Shown here: in pieces, positions 19,024 through 29,129 of the stretch
Position numbering within the stretch: position 1 is the stretch's first letter
Layout: every line of letters begins with the position of its first letter
DNA from: Acidobacteriota bacterium
GTDB lineage: Bacteria; Acidobacteriota; Terriglobia; Bryobacterales; Bryobacteraceae
Reading direction: 5' to 3'
Length of the DNA: 64,000 nucleotides
Assembly (NCBI GenBank): GCA_018268715.1
Contig: JAFDVZ010000024.1
Coordinates: 96,047 to 160,046, forward strand
Notes under the pieces: generated by a model
The model's input: only the letters and a program-made list of their open reading frames with translations
The model's database searches: none
Told to the model about the DNA's origin: nothing
Position numbers and translations under genes: made by a program

Positions 19024-20928
19024 ATGAACCAGCGAATCCTCGCCGCGCCGGCGCTCGTTTGCCTGCTCGCCGCCGGACTGATGACCGCCCAGCCGGAGCC
19101 CGCCGCCTACACAGTGCACGCCTCCAGGGACGTCATGATTCCGATGCGCGACGGCGTGCGCCTGGCCGCCAACATCTTCCGGCCCGCGCGCGATGGGCAG
19201 CCCGTCGAAGGAAAGTTCCCCACGATCCTCTCCCGCACGCCATACAACAAGGACGTGCGCGGCGGCGCGGCTGTTGAGATGGCCGTGAAGCGCGGATACG
19301 TTGTGATCTTTGAGGACGTCCGCGGGCGGTACCAGTCCGAGGGGCGTTGGCGGCCGGTCCGCGACGACGGCGCGGACGGTTTCGACACCGCGAAGTGGAT
19401 CGGCGAGCAGCCATGGTCGGACGGCGGCATCGGCACGATCGGCACGTCGTATGAAGGCGCGACGCAGCACGCCATGGCGATCGCCGGCGCGCCGCACCTG
19501 AAGGCGATGGTCCCGCGCAACGCGATGACGAACTTCGGCCGCTACGGCGTCCGCCACAACGGCGCCTTCGAGCTGCGCTTCTTCAACTGGGTGTTCATGC
19601 TGGGCGTCCCGAGCGGAGGCCCTGACCTGGCCGTGGCCGCTCAACGCGCAACCTCCGATCCGGCGGCCGCGGCGGCCCTCATGGACCTTTCAAAGACAGT
19701 CCCAATGTACGCCCGAGCCCTTCCCCTGCGGCCCGGCGCCACGCCGCTTCGTTTCGCGCCCGACTACGAGGCGTGGATCATCGAAGCGATGTCGCACGGC
19801 GATTATGACGGCTACTGGAAGGACTCCGGATCGAGCGTCATCGACCACATCGCGGAGTACGAAGACGTGCCCGCCTATCACACCACCGGCTGGTACGACT
19901 CCTGGGGCACTTCCGTCGCCAACATCAACTACGCGGAACTCAGCAAGGCGAAGAAGAGCCTGCAACGCCTGATCGTCGGGCCGTGGACGCACAGCGCCGA
20001 AAATCGCAACTACGCGGGCGAGGCGCAGTTCACCGATGACGCCAAAATCGATATCGAACAGTTCCAACTCCGCTGGTTCGACCGCTGGCTGAAGGGCGTC
20101 CAGAACGGCGTCGACAAGGAACCGCCCGTGCGCATCTACGTGATGGGCGGAGGCGACGGCCACAAGACCCCGGAAGGCCGCATCTTCGTGGGCGGCCATT
20201 GGCGCGACGAAAACGAGTGGCCTCTGAAACGCACGCGGCCCACGGCCTACTATCTGCGGGAGAACGGTCTGCTGGCCGCCTCCAAGCCCGCCGCGGCGGC
20301 CAAGCCAGTGACGTATGCGTTCGATCCGCGCCGTCCCGTGCCCACCATCGGCGGCAACATCTCATCGCAAGGCGCGCTGATGTTCGCCGGCGCGGCGGAC
20401 CAGCGTTGCCGGGCCGGCTTCTGGCTATGCGAGGACACGCTGCCGCTATCGGCCCGCAACGATGTGCTGGTGTTTCAAACACCGCCGCTTGCCGCCGACC
20501 TCGAAGTCACCGGCCGTCTGATCGTGAAGCTATGGGCGTCGTCGAACGCGCCGGATACCGACTTCACCGCGAAGCTGATCGACGTATGGCCGCCCAGCCG
20601 CGACTTCCCCGCCGGCTTCGACATGAACCTGGCCGACAGCATCGTGCGAGCGCGCTATCACGGCGATTTCCGGGCCAAGGCCGAACTGCTCGTCCCCGGC
20701 AAGCCGTACGAATTCACCATCGAGATGTATCCCACCTCGATGCTAGTCAAGCGCGGCCACCGCATCCGCCTCGACATCTCGAGCAGCAACTTCCCGCGCT
20801 TCGATGTGAACCCGAACACCGGCGAGCCGCTCAACGACAACCGGCGTGTCAGGACGGCGGAGAACACGGTCTACCTGGACTCCGCGCATCCTTCGCACAT
20901 CGTGCTGCCGGTGATACCAGCGAGATAG
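19024..20928 (+). CDS. exported CocE/NonD-family (S15-like) serine hydrolase
   Basis: The 634-residue protein has a signal peptide (MNQRILAAPALVCLLAAGLM). The alpha/beta-hydrolase domain carries MRDGVRLAANIFRP (41-54), FEDVRGRYQSEG and the nucleophile elbow GTSYEGATQ (Ser142). The C-terminal X-Pro dipeptidyl-peptidase-type jelly-roll runs from about 480 to 630 (KLIDVWPP, RIRLDISSSNFPRFD). Relatives cleave cocaine esters, glutaryl-amides or peptides. TACCGT lies 7 nt before ATG 19024. It is convergent with the M24 peptidase, with only 2 bases between their stop codons. Confidence 0.9.
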   Translation: MNQRILAAPALVCLLAAGLMTAQPEPAAYTVHASRDVMIPMRDGVRLAANIFRPARDGQPVEGKFPTILSRTPYNKDVRGGAAVEMAVKRGYVVIFEDVRGRYQSEGRWRPVRDDGADGFDTAKWIGEQPWSDGGIGTIGTSYEGATQHAMAIAGAPHLKAMVPRNAMTNFGRYGVRHNGAFELRFFNWVFMLGVPSGGPDLAVAAQRATSDPAAAAALMDLSKTVPMYARALPLRPGATPLRFAPDYEAWIIEAMSHGDYDGYWKDSGSSVIDHIAEYEDVPAYHTTGWYDSWGTSVANINYAELSKAKKSLQRLIVGPWTHSAENRNYAGEAQFTDDAKIDIEQFQLRWFDRWLKGVQNGVDKEPPVRIYVMGGGDGHKTPEGRIFVGGHWRDENEWPLKRTRPTAYYLRENGLLAASKPAAAAKPVTYAFDPRRPVPTIGGNISSQGALMFAGAADQRCRAGFWLCEDTLPLSARNDVLVFQTPPLAADLEVTGRLIVKLWASSNAPDTDFTAKLIDVWPPSRDFPAGFDMNLADSIVRARYHGDFRAKAELLVPGKPYEFTIEMYPTSMLVKRGHRIRLDISSSNFPRFDVNPNTGEPLNDNRRVRTAENTVYLDSAHPSHIVLPVIPAR

Positions 20929-20930
20929 GC

Positions 20931-22166
20931 TCAGCCGAAGGGCTGATCGATGGACGGGCTCTGCGCCGTGAACATCCTCGCGCCGTCTTCGGTGACGTAG
21001 AAGCAATCCTCCAGGCGGACGCCGAATTCGCCGGGGATGGCGATGGTCGGCTCATCGCTGAAGCACATGCCGGGCGCGAGCTTGGTCTTGTTGCCGCGCA
21101 CCAGGTTGGTCCACTCATGCCCGTCGAGCCCGATGCCGTGGCCGGTGCGGTGGGGCAGGCCGGGCAGCTTGTAATCCGGGCCGAAGCCCGCGTCGACAAT
21201 CACCTTGCGCGCCGCGGCGTCGATGGATTCGCAGGTGACGCCCGGCTTGGCGGCCGCCAGCGCGGCGTCCTGCGCCTTGCGCTCCAGGTCCCAGATGCGG
21301 CGCTGCTTGTCGCTCGGCTTGCCCACGATGAAGGTGCGCGTGATGTCGGCGGAATAGCCGTCGATCGAGCAGCCCGCGTCCACCAGCACGAAGTCGCCGT
21401 TGTTGAGGCGCTGCGGTTCGATGGTGCCGTGCGGTGAGGCGGTGTACTTGCCGAACAGCACCAGTCCTCCGCCCGGCGCTCCCAGGGCGCGGAAGCAGGC
21501 CTGCAGATTGGCCTGGAAGGCGGGCTGCATCATGCCGTCGTGCGCGGTGGGCGCGGCGGCTTTGATGGCCTCCACCGTAATCTCATTGGCCAGCTTCATC
21601 AACGCCAACTCGGCGGGAGACTTGATCATGCGGCAACCGGCCGTGATCGGGTCGGCGCTGACACATTGATAGGAGGGCGCGATCTTGCGCACGCCGTCGA
21701 AGATGAAGAAGCGGACGGTCTCTTCGAAGCCGATCCGTCCGGAGCGGATGCCGCGGTCGCGCAGAACGCCGACGATGCGTTCGTACGGACTCTCATCCTC
21801 CTGCCAGATGCGGATGTCCTTGGTGAAGCGGATCACCTCGCGAGCACGGCCTTCCTCGAAGGCGGGAACCACGAACGCCATCTCGCCGCGCGCCGGCAGA
21901 ACCATCGCAAAGGTGCGTTCGCTGCGGCCCCAGCGCGTGGCGGTGTAGTACATCATGCTCGAGCCGGGCTCGATGACAATCGCGTCGATTTTGTTTTGGA
22001 CCATCAGCGCGCGCGCCCGCTCGATGCGCTGTTCGCGCTCGGCCGCGGTGATGGGCGTCGCGGCGCCCGCCATCGGCTTCAGTTTCGACGTGATCTCGCT
22101 CATGCGCGATTGCGCGGCCGCGCCCGCCGCCGTCATTGCGGAACCCAAGAAGACTCGTCTGTCCAT
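20931..22166 (-). CDS. exported M24-family metallopeptidase (Xaa-Pro aminopeptidase-like)
   Basis: The 411-residue protein starts MDRRVFLGSAMTAAGAAAQS, a Tat-type signal with twin Arg. An N-terminal creatinase-like domain precedes the pita-bread catalytic domain, which holds VDAGCSIDGYSADITRTF and HRTGHGIGLDGHEW metal-ligand motifs. The family removes N-terminal residues before proline using two metal ions. I chose ATG 22166; a TTG 18 nt upstream is in frame but would push the Arg pair inward. TACCAT lies 8 nt before the ATG and no Shine-Dalgarno is seen. Confidence 0.9.
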   Translation of the reverse strand: MDRRVFLGSAMTAAGAAAQSRMSEITSKLKPMAGAATPITAAEREQRIERARALMVQNKIDAIVIEPGSSMMYYTATRWGRSERTFAMVLPARGEMAFVVPAFEEGRAREVIRFTKDIRIWQEDESPYERIVGVLRDRGIRSGRIGFEETVRFFIFDGVRKIAPSYQCVSADPITAGCRMIKSPAELALMKLANEITVEAIKAAAPTAHDGMMQPAFQANLQACFRALGAPGGGLVLFGKYTASPHGTIEPQRLNNGDFVLVDAGCSIDGYSADITRTFIVGKPSDKQRRIWDLERKAQDAALAAAKPGVTCESIDAAARKVIVDAGFGPDYKLPGLPHRTGHGIGLDGHEWTNLVRGNKTKLAPGMCFSDEPTIAIPGEFGVRLEDCFYVTEDGARMFTAQSPSIDQPFG

Positions 22167-22217
22167 TTGGCTGTATGGTAGCAAGCGCCGGACCCCTGGG
22201 AACGATATCCTTGGGGC

Positions 22218-25200
22218 ATGTTCTGGATCAGGCGGCTACCCGTATGTCTGATTGGGGCTCTGTGTTTCGGCCAGCAGATCGCCACGCGCAGCCTGGCGGG
22301 ATCCGGCAGCGAAACCGCTACGTCGATAGCGGTGGATAGCTCCGGCGGCGTCTACATGGCTGGAACCACCACGTCGTTCGATCTGCCCGTGGTGAACGCC
22401 GCGCAATCGGCGAACGTCGCCACTCGATTGGTCTACAGTCCGGACGCCGGCGTGACGTGGCGGCCGATTCCCGCCTTCGACCCGGGGCAGGTGGACGTCT
22501 ACACGCGTGTGGTGGCGGCCGCCGACCCCGCCAACGAAAACGTCTTCTACGTCGCCGTCGGCGCCACCGTCTACAAGACGTCTGATCGAGGCGGGCACTT
22601 CGCGTCCGCGACGCTGAAGCTGCCGTCGACGCAGAGTTCCATCACGTCCATCGCGGTGGATCCAAACGCGCCCGCCACCTTGTACGCCAGCGCCACGGTG
22701 AACGGCGGCGTCCTCAAAAGCACGGACGGAGGCGTCACATGGGCGGACGCAAGCCAGGGTCTTCCGGCGCCCCTATTTATTGATTCCCTGACGCTCGACC
22801 CCTTCCATCCGAACACGCTATGGGCCTGGGCTGGTTCGGGCGCCTATGTGTCAACCAACGGCGGCAGACGTTGGACGCGTTCGAGCCTGGACGTGGGCGG
22901 GGCGACTCTCAGCGGAGGCCTCCGCTTGCTGTTCGACGGCGTTAAGCCCGGCGTGATCTACGGACCCGCGCTCACTGGGACCAACATCTCCATCCAGCGA
23001 AGCGACGACGGCGGCCAGACGTGGACGCTGCTCAACACTTCGCTGAGCGTCTCGAGCGCCGCCACCGATCCATCGCGAGCGGGTACACTGTACGCATTCG
23101 CGGACTCTCGCTTCTACCGCACCGACGACTTCGGCGCCACGTGGCGGTCCTTCGCGTTCCCGGCCGCTTCCGCCTCCCGCATCGCTGTGGATCCCGCCAA
23201 TCCGAACGTGATCCTCGCCGGGCGTTATCGCAGCACCGACGGCGGCCAGACATGGACCGCCACCACCGCCTCGCGCGACCTTGCCGTAACGTTCATGGCG
23301 TCGGGCGCGGCGCTGGGAACGGGCGATATCACCGCCGACGGCTTCCTGGCGAAGTATCGCAAGGGGGAAAGCGCACCAGCGTTCGCCACTTACTTCGGTG
23401 GGTCCGGAGTGGAGCAGATCGCGGCGGTGAAGCTCGACCCGGCCGGCAACGTCTGGATCGCGGGCGCCACCAGTTCCGTCGATCTTCCGGTGACGCCGGG
23501 CGCGATGCAGTCCAAGCTGAACGGCGCCTCGGACGGATTCGTCGCCCAGTTCTCGGCGGACGGCGCGCTCCGCTACTGCACCTACATCGGCGGCTCCGGC
23601 GACGACGCCATCAAAGGCCTGGCCATCGACCCGTGGGGCGAACTATGGGTTACGGGCTCCACCTCGAGCCGCGACTTCCCGATCACCTCCGGGACCGTCC
23701 CGTCGGCGCCGTCCCTCACCGGATCATACGTGTTCGCTGCGAAGCTGACGGCTTCGGCAACGCGGATCGCGTTCGCCTCCTACACCGGCGGCTCCTACTA
23801 CGACCTTGCGGGCGGCATCGCGACCGACGGGGCCGGCAACGCCATCGTCACCGGGACCACGTACTCCGCCGATTTCCCGGTCAGCGACGGCGCCTACCGC
23901 GCGGCGGCGCCGCCAGTGAACGGTTCCAGTCCGCGGGCGTTCGTCGTGAAGTATTCCGCTGCCGGGTCCCTGGTCTTCTCCACCTATATTGGCGGATCGC
24001 ATCCGGCCGTCCCACCCCTGGGGACCGGCGGCGAGGATAACTATCAGAACGGAGTGGCTGCGGCGGCGGACGGCGCGGGCAACGTCTGGCTTACCGGCAA
24101 CACCGGCATGACCGACTTCCCCACCACCGCGGACGCCCTCCAGAAAAGCCAGGCGGGCGGTTGCGGCTATCCTGCCGTACAGATCTACACCGGCATGATC
24201 GGCACCCTGTACCGCTATTATTACGACGACGTGTTCGCCGCGAAGCTGAGCGCCGACGGGAAGTCGTTGCTGTACTCGACGCTGCTGGGCGGCCCTTGCT
24301 ACGACCGGCCGAGCGCGCTGGCGGTGGGCCCCGACGGGACCGTCTGGATCGCGGGCGAGACCGATTCGGATCAGTTCCCGCTGGCTTGGCCGCTGGAGGG
24401 CGCTCCGGCGCGGGGGAACTACCTCTCGTTCGTCTCGGCGATTGACCCGGCCCGTGGCGCGCTGCGCTTTTCGACGTACCTTTCCCTGGGAGCGAATCCG
24501 GCTCTGGCCGTTGGGACGGACGGCGGCGTCTGGGTGGCTGGCGCCACGGGATCGCAGGCGCAAACGGGTTCACTCATCGGTTCTCCGTTCGGGTTTCAAA
24601 CCGCGCCGTCGGACGCCTTCGCCGGCCTGATCTCGCTGCCCGCGGCGGCGCCGCAACTCAATCTGACGGGCGTGGCGAACGCGTTCAGCCTGCTGGGCGG
24701 ACCTGTCGTTCCCGGCGAGATCGTCGCGCTGACCGTCCCGGGCTTCGAGCCTACCGCGCCGGTCGACCTCGGATTCCAGAACCCGGCGGCGGCCGCCACG
24801 ACGCTCGGCGGCGCCCAGGTACAGTTCGACGGCCAGGCGGCGAAGCTGCTCTCGGCGGTTTCGGGACGTCTGGTCGCCATCGCCCCAACGGAGTTGAAGC
24901 CGGGCGCCATCACATCGATTCAAGTGATGACGGCGGCGGGCGCATCCAATACGATCGCCTCGCCGGTGGTCGCGTCGAATCCGGGCTTACTGTCAGCCGA
25001 CGGCTCCGGCAGCGGCGCCGCGTTGGCATGGAACGCCGACGGCAGCCGCAACAGTCCGGACAACCCGGCCGCGCCGGGGTCGAGCATCGTGGTTCTGGCG
25101 ACCGGCGTCGACGCATCGTCGGCTGGCGCCACGAACTACGGGACCGCACCAATAGCGCCCGTACCCGGCTTTGCGGCTGGCGTCTACGCCGTGTGGATCA

Positions 25201-25301
25201 CGGTCCCATCCAATCCGTACTACAGCCACACGCCCACGGTGACCCTAAACGCCGGATCCGGGCCAGGGATGGGTCAATGGCTGACGGTGTATCTGCGATG
25301 A
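22218..25301 (+). CDS. secreted BNR/SBBP-repeat protein with TIGR03437 C-terminus (first of a pair)
   Basis: The 1027-residue protein has a signal peptide (MFWIRRLPVCLIGALCFG). Sortilin/BNR-like beta-propeller blades follow (about 70-370, repeated STDGGVTW, SDDGGQTW, STDGGQTW). SBBP repeats come next (about 385-800, repeated FATYFGGSG, YIGGSGDD, FPVTPG-like units). The C-terminus (about 805-1027, LNLTGVANAFSLLGG, PGEIVALTVPG) is the Solibacter-type TIGR03437 domain. Such proteins are cell-surface or secreted; function is unknown. ATG 22218 has TATCCT 6 nt upstream and no Shine-Dalgarno. Its TGA overlaps the ATG of a full-length paralogue. Confidence 0.85.
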   Translation: MFWIRRLPVCLIGALCFGQQIATRSLAGSGSETATSIAVDSSGGVYMAGTTTSFDLPVVNAAQSANVATRLVYSPDAGVTWRPIPAFDPGQVDVYTRVVAAADPANENVFYVAVGATVYKTSDRGGHFASATLKLPSTQSSITSIAVDPNAPATLYASATVNGGVLKSTDGGVTWADASQGLPAPLFIDSLTLDPFHPNTLWAWAGSGAYVSTNGGRRWTRSSLDVGGATLSGGLRLLFDGVKPGVIYGPALTGTNISIQRSDDGGQTWTLLNTSLSVSSAATDPSRAGTLYAFADSRFYRTDDFGATWRSFAFPAASASRIAVDPANPNVILAGRYRSTDGGQTWTATTASRDLAVTFMASGAALGTGDITADGFLAKYRKGESAPAFATYFGGSGVEQIAAVKLDPAGNVWIAGATSSVDLPVTPGAMQSKLNGASDGFVAQFSADGALRYCTYIGGSGDDAIKGLAIDPWGELWVTGSTSSRDFPITSGTVPSAPSLTGSYVFAAKLTASATRIAFASYTGGSYYDLAGGIATDGAGNAIVTGTTYSADFPVSDGAYRAAAPPVNGSSPRAFVVKYSAAGSLVFSTYIGGSHPAVPPLGTGGEDNYQNGVAAAADGAGNVWLTGNTGMTDFPTTADALQKSQAGGCGYPAVQIYTGMIGTLYRYYYDDVFAAKLSADGKSLLYSTLLGGPCYDRPSALAVGPDGTVWIAGETDSDQFPLAWPLEGAPARGNYLSFVSAIDPARGALRFSTYLSLGANPALAVGTDGGVWVAGATGSQAQTGSLIGSPFGFQTAPSDAFAGLISLPAAAPQLNLTGVANAFSLLGGPVVPGEIVALTVPGFEPTAPVDLGFQNPAAAATTLGGAQVQFDGQAAKLLSAVSGRLVAIAPTELKPGAITSIQVMTAAGASNTIASPVVASNPGLLSADGSGSGAALAWNADGSRNSPDNPAAPGSSIVVLATGVDASSAGATNYGTAPIAPVPGFAAGVYAVWITVPSNPYYSHTPTVTLNAGSGPGMGQWLTVYLR

Positions 25302-28300
25302 TGCGGCGCGGCGTCCTGCTATTCGGGCTGCTGAGCGCTCTGACGGCCGGCCAGCGGCTGGCGACTCGCGGATTCGCCGGAAGCGGTCACGAAACGGCCA
25401 CGGACGTCGCCGTGGACCGTTCCGGCGCCGTCTACATGGCCGGTTCGACGACGTCGTTCGACCTGCCGGTGGTGAACGCGGCGCAGTCCGCGAATCCAGG
25501 CACGCCGGTCGTGTACAGTCCGGACGGAGGCGTCACCTGGCGTCCGGCGCCCGGCTTCAACCCAGGCCTGATCCCGTTCTATGTGAGCGTTTCCACGGCG
25601 GCCGACCCCTCCGACGCCAACGTCTTCTACGTCGGCTTCGGCGCCAAGGTCTACAAGACGGCCGACCGTGGCGTTCACTTCACCACCTCGACGCCGCCCC
25701 TTCCGTCCGCCAACGCGACCATCACATCGATCGCGGTGGACCCGACTGCGCCGTCCACCGTCTACGCCAGCGCCACCAACAACGGCGGCGTGTTCAAGAG
25801 CGTCGACGGCGGCTCTACGTGGACCAACGCCAGCACGGGACTCCCCCCGGCGGGCGCGATCGACTCGGTGGTGATCGACCCGTTCCATCCGAAGACCCTG
25901 TGGGCGTGGGCCGGTTCCGGCGCCTGGGTGTCCACCGATGGAGCGGGCGCGTGGGCCCCGTCCAGCCTCTCGCTCGGCGCGTTCAACCTCACTGGAGTGC
26001 GGGTGTTGTTCGACGGCGGACGGGCGGGAGTCCTGTACGCGCCGGCCTACACGGGCAACGCCTGGGGCTTCCAGCGGTCCATGGACGGCGGACGGACCTG
26101 GAGCGTTCTGAGCCTCCCCCTGGCGGGCGCCACCGTCGCGACCGATCCGGTCCGGGCGGGCGCATTGTACGCCTCCGGCCCGCCATCGGACGGCAGTTTC
26201 TACCGCAGCGACGATTTCGGCGCCACCTGGCAGTCCTTCCCATTCCCGGCGCCGGTGTCGAACACCCGGATCGCCGTGGATCCAACCGATCCGAACGTGA
26301 TCCTGGCGGGCCGCTACCGCAGCACAAACCGCGGCGAAACGTGGTTTTTGATGCCTTATTCGCGCGAATTACAGCCGGAATTCACGCGTTTTGGCGCCGT
26401 TTTGGCGACTTCTGCGCCCTCTTCCGACGCGTTTTTGGTGAAATTTGTGGGCGGAACGCCCGTTTTCGCCACGTATTTCGGCGGATCCGGCAACGAAACG
26501 GTGGCCGCGGTGAAGACCGACCCGGCCGGCAACGTCTGGATCGCGGGGACCACCTGGTCGAACGACCTGCCGGTGACGCCCGGCGCGATGCGGCGGACTC
26601 TGAGCGGCTCCTCCGACGGCTTTGTGGCGGAGTTTTCGCCCGGCGGCGCGCTACTCTACTGCACCTACGTCGGCGGATCGGCCGACGACGGGGTCAGCGG
26701 CCTGGCCATCGACCCGTACGGCGAACTCTGGATCACCGGCTCCACCTGGAGCCTCGACTACCCCGGCGCGACGAACACCGCCCCGAATGGAGCCGGATCG
26801 TACGTTTATGCCGCCAAATTGACCGCTTCCGCCACGAAAATCGCCTTCGCAACCTATATAGGAGGGCCGCTGTACGATTCGCCGGGCGGCGTCGCGACCG
26901 ACCGCGACGCCGCCGCCATCGTCACGGGCACGATCTACTGGCCGGCCTTTCCGGTCACCAGCGGCGCCTATCGCGCCCCATCGCCGCCCGGCCCGACGCC
27001 AAGTCCGCGGGTCTTCCTGGTGAAGTACTCGGCCACCGGTTCGGTGATCTTCTCCACGTACCTGGGAGGCTCCAGGGCCACCGCCGGAGCCGGTTTCAAC
27101 CAACGCGGCGCGGCCGTCGCGACGGACCGCTCCGGGGACATCTGGGTAACCGGCAACACCGCCATGACAGATTTCCCGGTGACCGGCGACGCCATCCAGA
27201 AGACGCTCTCGGGAGGGTGCGGTTACCCCGCTTTCGAAGTCTACACGGGCTTCATCGGCGTCTTCTACGAGACGCTGCACGACGACGTTTTCCTGGCCAG
27301 GCTGACGGGCGACGGCCGCACGCTCGCCTATTCGACACTCTTCGGCGGCCCGTGCTACGACCGGCCCTCGGCGCTTGCGGTGGGCGACGACGGGCGGATC
27401 TGGATCGCGGGCGAGACGGACTCCGGCCAAATCCCGATGGCTTGGCCGGTCGAAGCGGCGCCGGAACGGGGCGAGTACAAGTCGTTCCTCGCCTCCCTCG
27501 ACCCGGCGGCTGGCCTGATCCCGTTCTCCACCTACCTGACGGCGGGCGCGAATCCGGCAATCGATCTCGCGGAGGACGGCGCCGTCTACGTCGCGGGCGC
27601 CACAGGATATCTGGCGCAGACCGGCGTGTTGACGTCGGCGCTATCCAGCCAACTGGCGAACGCCGACGCCCTTCTCGCCACCGTCCAACCCGGTCCCACG
27701 CCGTCGCTGAACCTCACCGGCGTCTCGAACCGGTTCAGTTCCCTGCCCGGCGCGGTGGCTCCCGGCGAAATCGTGGAGCTGTCGGTCCCCGATCTGAAGG
27801 CCGTTGCCGCCGACCTCGGTATTCTGGCCGGCGCCCCGCTGAGCGACTCGCTATCGGGCGTGCAGGCGCTGTTCGACGGGCAGGCGGCGACTCTGATCGA
27901 GACCTCCGCGGGCCGGGTGGCGGCCATGGTTCCATCCAGCCTGAAGCCTGGATCGACCACCCAGGTGCAGGTGGTCTCGGCCTCCGGCGGGTCGAACGAA
28001 CTCGCCGTCCCGGTGGCGGCGTCGAGCCCGGGGATCCTGTCGGCCGACGGCTCCGGGGCTGGCGACGCGCTGGCGTGGAACGCGGACGGGACGGTGAACG
28101 GCCCGTCGAATCCGGCGGCCGAAGGCAGCACGGTGGCCGTCCTGATCACGGGGGCGGATCCCGCCTCGGCGAGCACCTACGGCGTGACGGCGCTCGCGCC
28201 AGCGCCCGGATTCGTGCCTGGAGTGTACATCGGCTGGATCCGGGCGCTGTCCGCCGACGCCACCGGCGGACGTCAATTGGTCAGCGTGAATCCCGGGTTT

Positions 28301-28342
28301 GGGCACGGTACCGGACAGTACCTGGCCATCTACGTGCATTAA
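25298..28342 (+). CDS. secreted BNR/SBBP-repeat protein with TIGR03437 C-terminus (second of a pair)
   Basis: The 1014-residue protein has the same order as its upstream neighbour: signal peptide (MMRRGVLLFGLLSALTAG), BNR-like blades with STDG/TWS repeats, SBBP repeats and a TIGR03437 C-terminus (LNLTGVSNRFSSLPGAVAPG). It clearly arose by tandem duplication. ATG 25298 overlaps the previous stop as ATGA, indicating translational coupling; the longer in-frame start at 25028 lies inside the first gene. A stretch near 26341-26480 is visibly AT-richer than the matching part of the paralogue. Confidence 0.85.
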   Translation: MMRRGVLLFGLLSALTAGQRLATRGFAGSGHETATDVAVDRSGAVYMAGSTTSFDLPVVNAAQSANPGTPVVYSPDGGVTWRPAPGFNPGLIPFYVSVSTAADPSDANVFYVGFGAKVYKTADRGVHFTTSTPPLPSANATITSIAVDPTAPSTVYASATNNGGVFKSVDGGSTWTNASTGLPPAGAIDSVVIDPFHPKTLWAWAGSGAWVSTDGAGAWAPSSLSLGAFNLTGVRVLFDGGRAGVLYAPAYTGNAWGFQRSMDGGRTWSVLSLPLAGATVATDPVRAGALYASGPPSDGSFYRSDDFGATWQSFPFPAPVSNTRIAVDPTDPNVILAGRYRSTNRGETWFLMPYSRELQPEFTRFGAVLATSAPSSDAFLVKFVGGTPVFATYFGGSGNETVAAVKTDPAGNVWIAGTTWSNDLPVTPGAMRRTLSGSSDGFVAEFSPGGALLYCTYVGGSADDGVSGLAIDPYGELWITGSTWSLDYPGATNTAPNGAGSYVYAAKLTASATKIAFATYIGGPLYDSPGGVATDRDAAAIVTGTIYWPAFPVTSGAYRAPSPPGPTPSPRVFLVKYSATGSVIFSTYLGGSRATAGAGFNQRGAAVATDRSGDIWVTGNTAMTDFPVTGDAIQKTLSGGCGYPAFEVYTGFIGVFYETLHDDVFLARLTGDGRTLAYSTLFGGPCYDRPSALAVGDDGRIWIAGETDSGQIPMAWPVEAAPERGEYKSFLASLDPAAGLIPFSTYLTAGANPAIDLAEDGAVYVAGATGYLAQTGVLTSALSSQLANADALLATVQPGPTPSLNLTGVSNRFSSLPGAVAPGEIVELSVPDLKAVAADLGILAGAPLSDSLSGVQALFDGQAATLIETSAGRVAAMVPSSLKPGSTTQVQVVSASGGSNELAVPVAASSPGILSADGSGAGDALAWNADGTVNGPSNPAAEGSTVAVLITGADPASASTYGVTALAPAPGFVPGVYIGWIRALSADATGGRQLVSVNPGFGHGTGQYLAIYVH

Positions 28343-28364
28343 GACTGCTAGAGTGGAGCTAGTA

Positions 28365-29126
28365 GTGCCATCCGCTCTTTCTTCCGCGTCCATCGTCTCG
28401 CTCATCGCCATCGCCGGCGTGCTCGCGGGCGTGTCCTTGTCCGCCATCCACTCCATCTCCCGCGCCCTGGTGGCCTTCAGCGGAGGCGTCCTGGTGGGTG
28501 TGGCGGCGTTCTGGGTGCTGCCCGAACTGGCCGAATACTTCGGATGGCCGGGCGCGGTCCTGTGGATGGTGGGCGGATTCGCCGCCCTATGGATTGTCGA
28601 CAAGAAGATCTACCCGGTGTGCCCGTCCTGCTCGCACACGCACGATCACGACGCCTGCAGCACGCGGTTGCACGGATTCGCCGGCCCGATCCTGACGGCG
28701 GCGGCGTTCCACAGCTTCCTGGACGGCTGGATCCTGGCGGCGTCGACGGCGGAATCGACGGCCTGGCTGGCCAGCGGCGTATTGTTGGGCATCGCGGCGC
28801 ACAAGCTGCCGGAAGGGCTGGCTCTGGGAGTGATCGTGCGGGCGTCGGTGCGGTATAACCGGTCCGCCATCTGGACCTCGATCGGCGTGGAAGCGTTGAC
28901 GGTGGCCGGAGCCGCCGCCGCGCTGCTGCTTGCTCCGCGTCTCGGCACGGTGTGGGCGCACGCGCTGCTGGCGCTGGCGGCTGGATCGTTCCTGTACCTG
29001 GGCTACCACGCGGTCCACAGCGAGTATCGTCGCGGCGGAATGGCGCCGGCTCTGATGCCCGCGCTGACAGGCGTCGCCGGATCCTCCGTCATGCGGCTGG
29101 TCGGCGGGCGCTTTTTCGGCCTCTAG
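28365..29126 (+). CDS. ZIP-family metal transporter
   Basis: This 253-residue polytopic membrane protein has the two ZIP metal-site helices: AAAFHSFLDGW (His116, Asp120) and AAHKLPEGLALG (His146, Glu150). A Cys/His-rich loop CPSCSHTHDHDAC (86-98) between helices likely binds Zn2+ or another divalent ion. The family imports zinc, iron or manganese down to the cytoplasm. GTG 28365 is preferred because GGAG sits 6 nt upstream. It may be co-transcribed with the PAP2 gene, whose start is 3 nt after the stop. Confidence 0.88.
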   Translation: MPSALSSASIVSLIAIAGVLAGVSLSAIHSISRALVAFSGGVLVGVAAFWVLPELAEYFGWPGAVLWMVGGFAALWIVDKKIYPVCPSCSHTHDHDACSTRLHGFAGPILTAAAFHSFLDGWILAASTAESTAWLASGVLLGIAAHKLPEGLALGVIVRASVRYNRSAIWTSIGVEALTVAGAAAALLLAPRLGTVWAHALLALAAGSFLYLGYHAVHSEYRRGGMAPALMPALTGVAGSSVMRLVGGRFFGL

Positions 29127-29129
29127 GCG

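Noticed and set aside
28299..28364. Longer N-terminus for the ZIP transporter
   Set aside because: The extra residues lie over the end of the preceding gene, and GTG 28365 has its own GGAG site.
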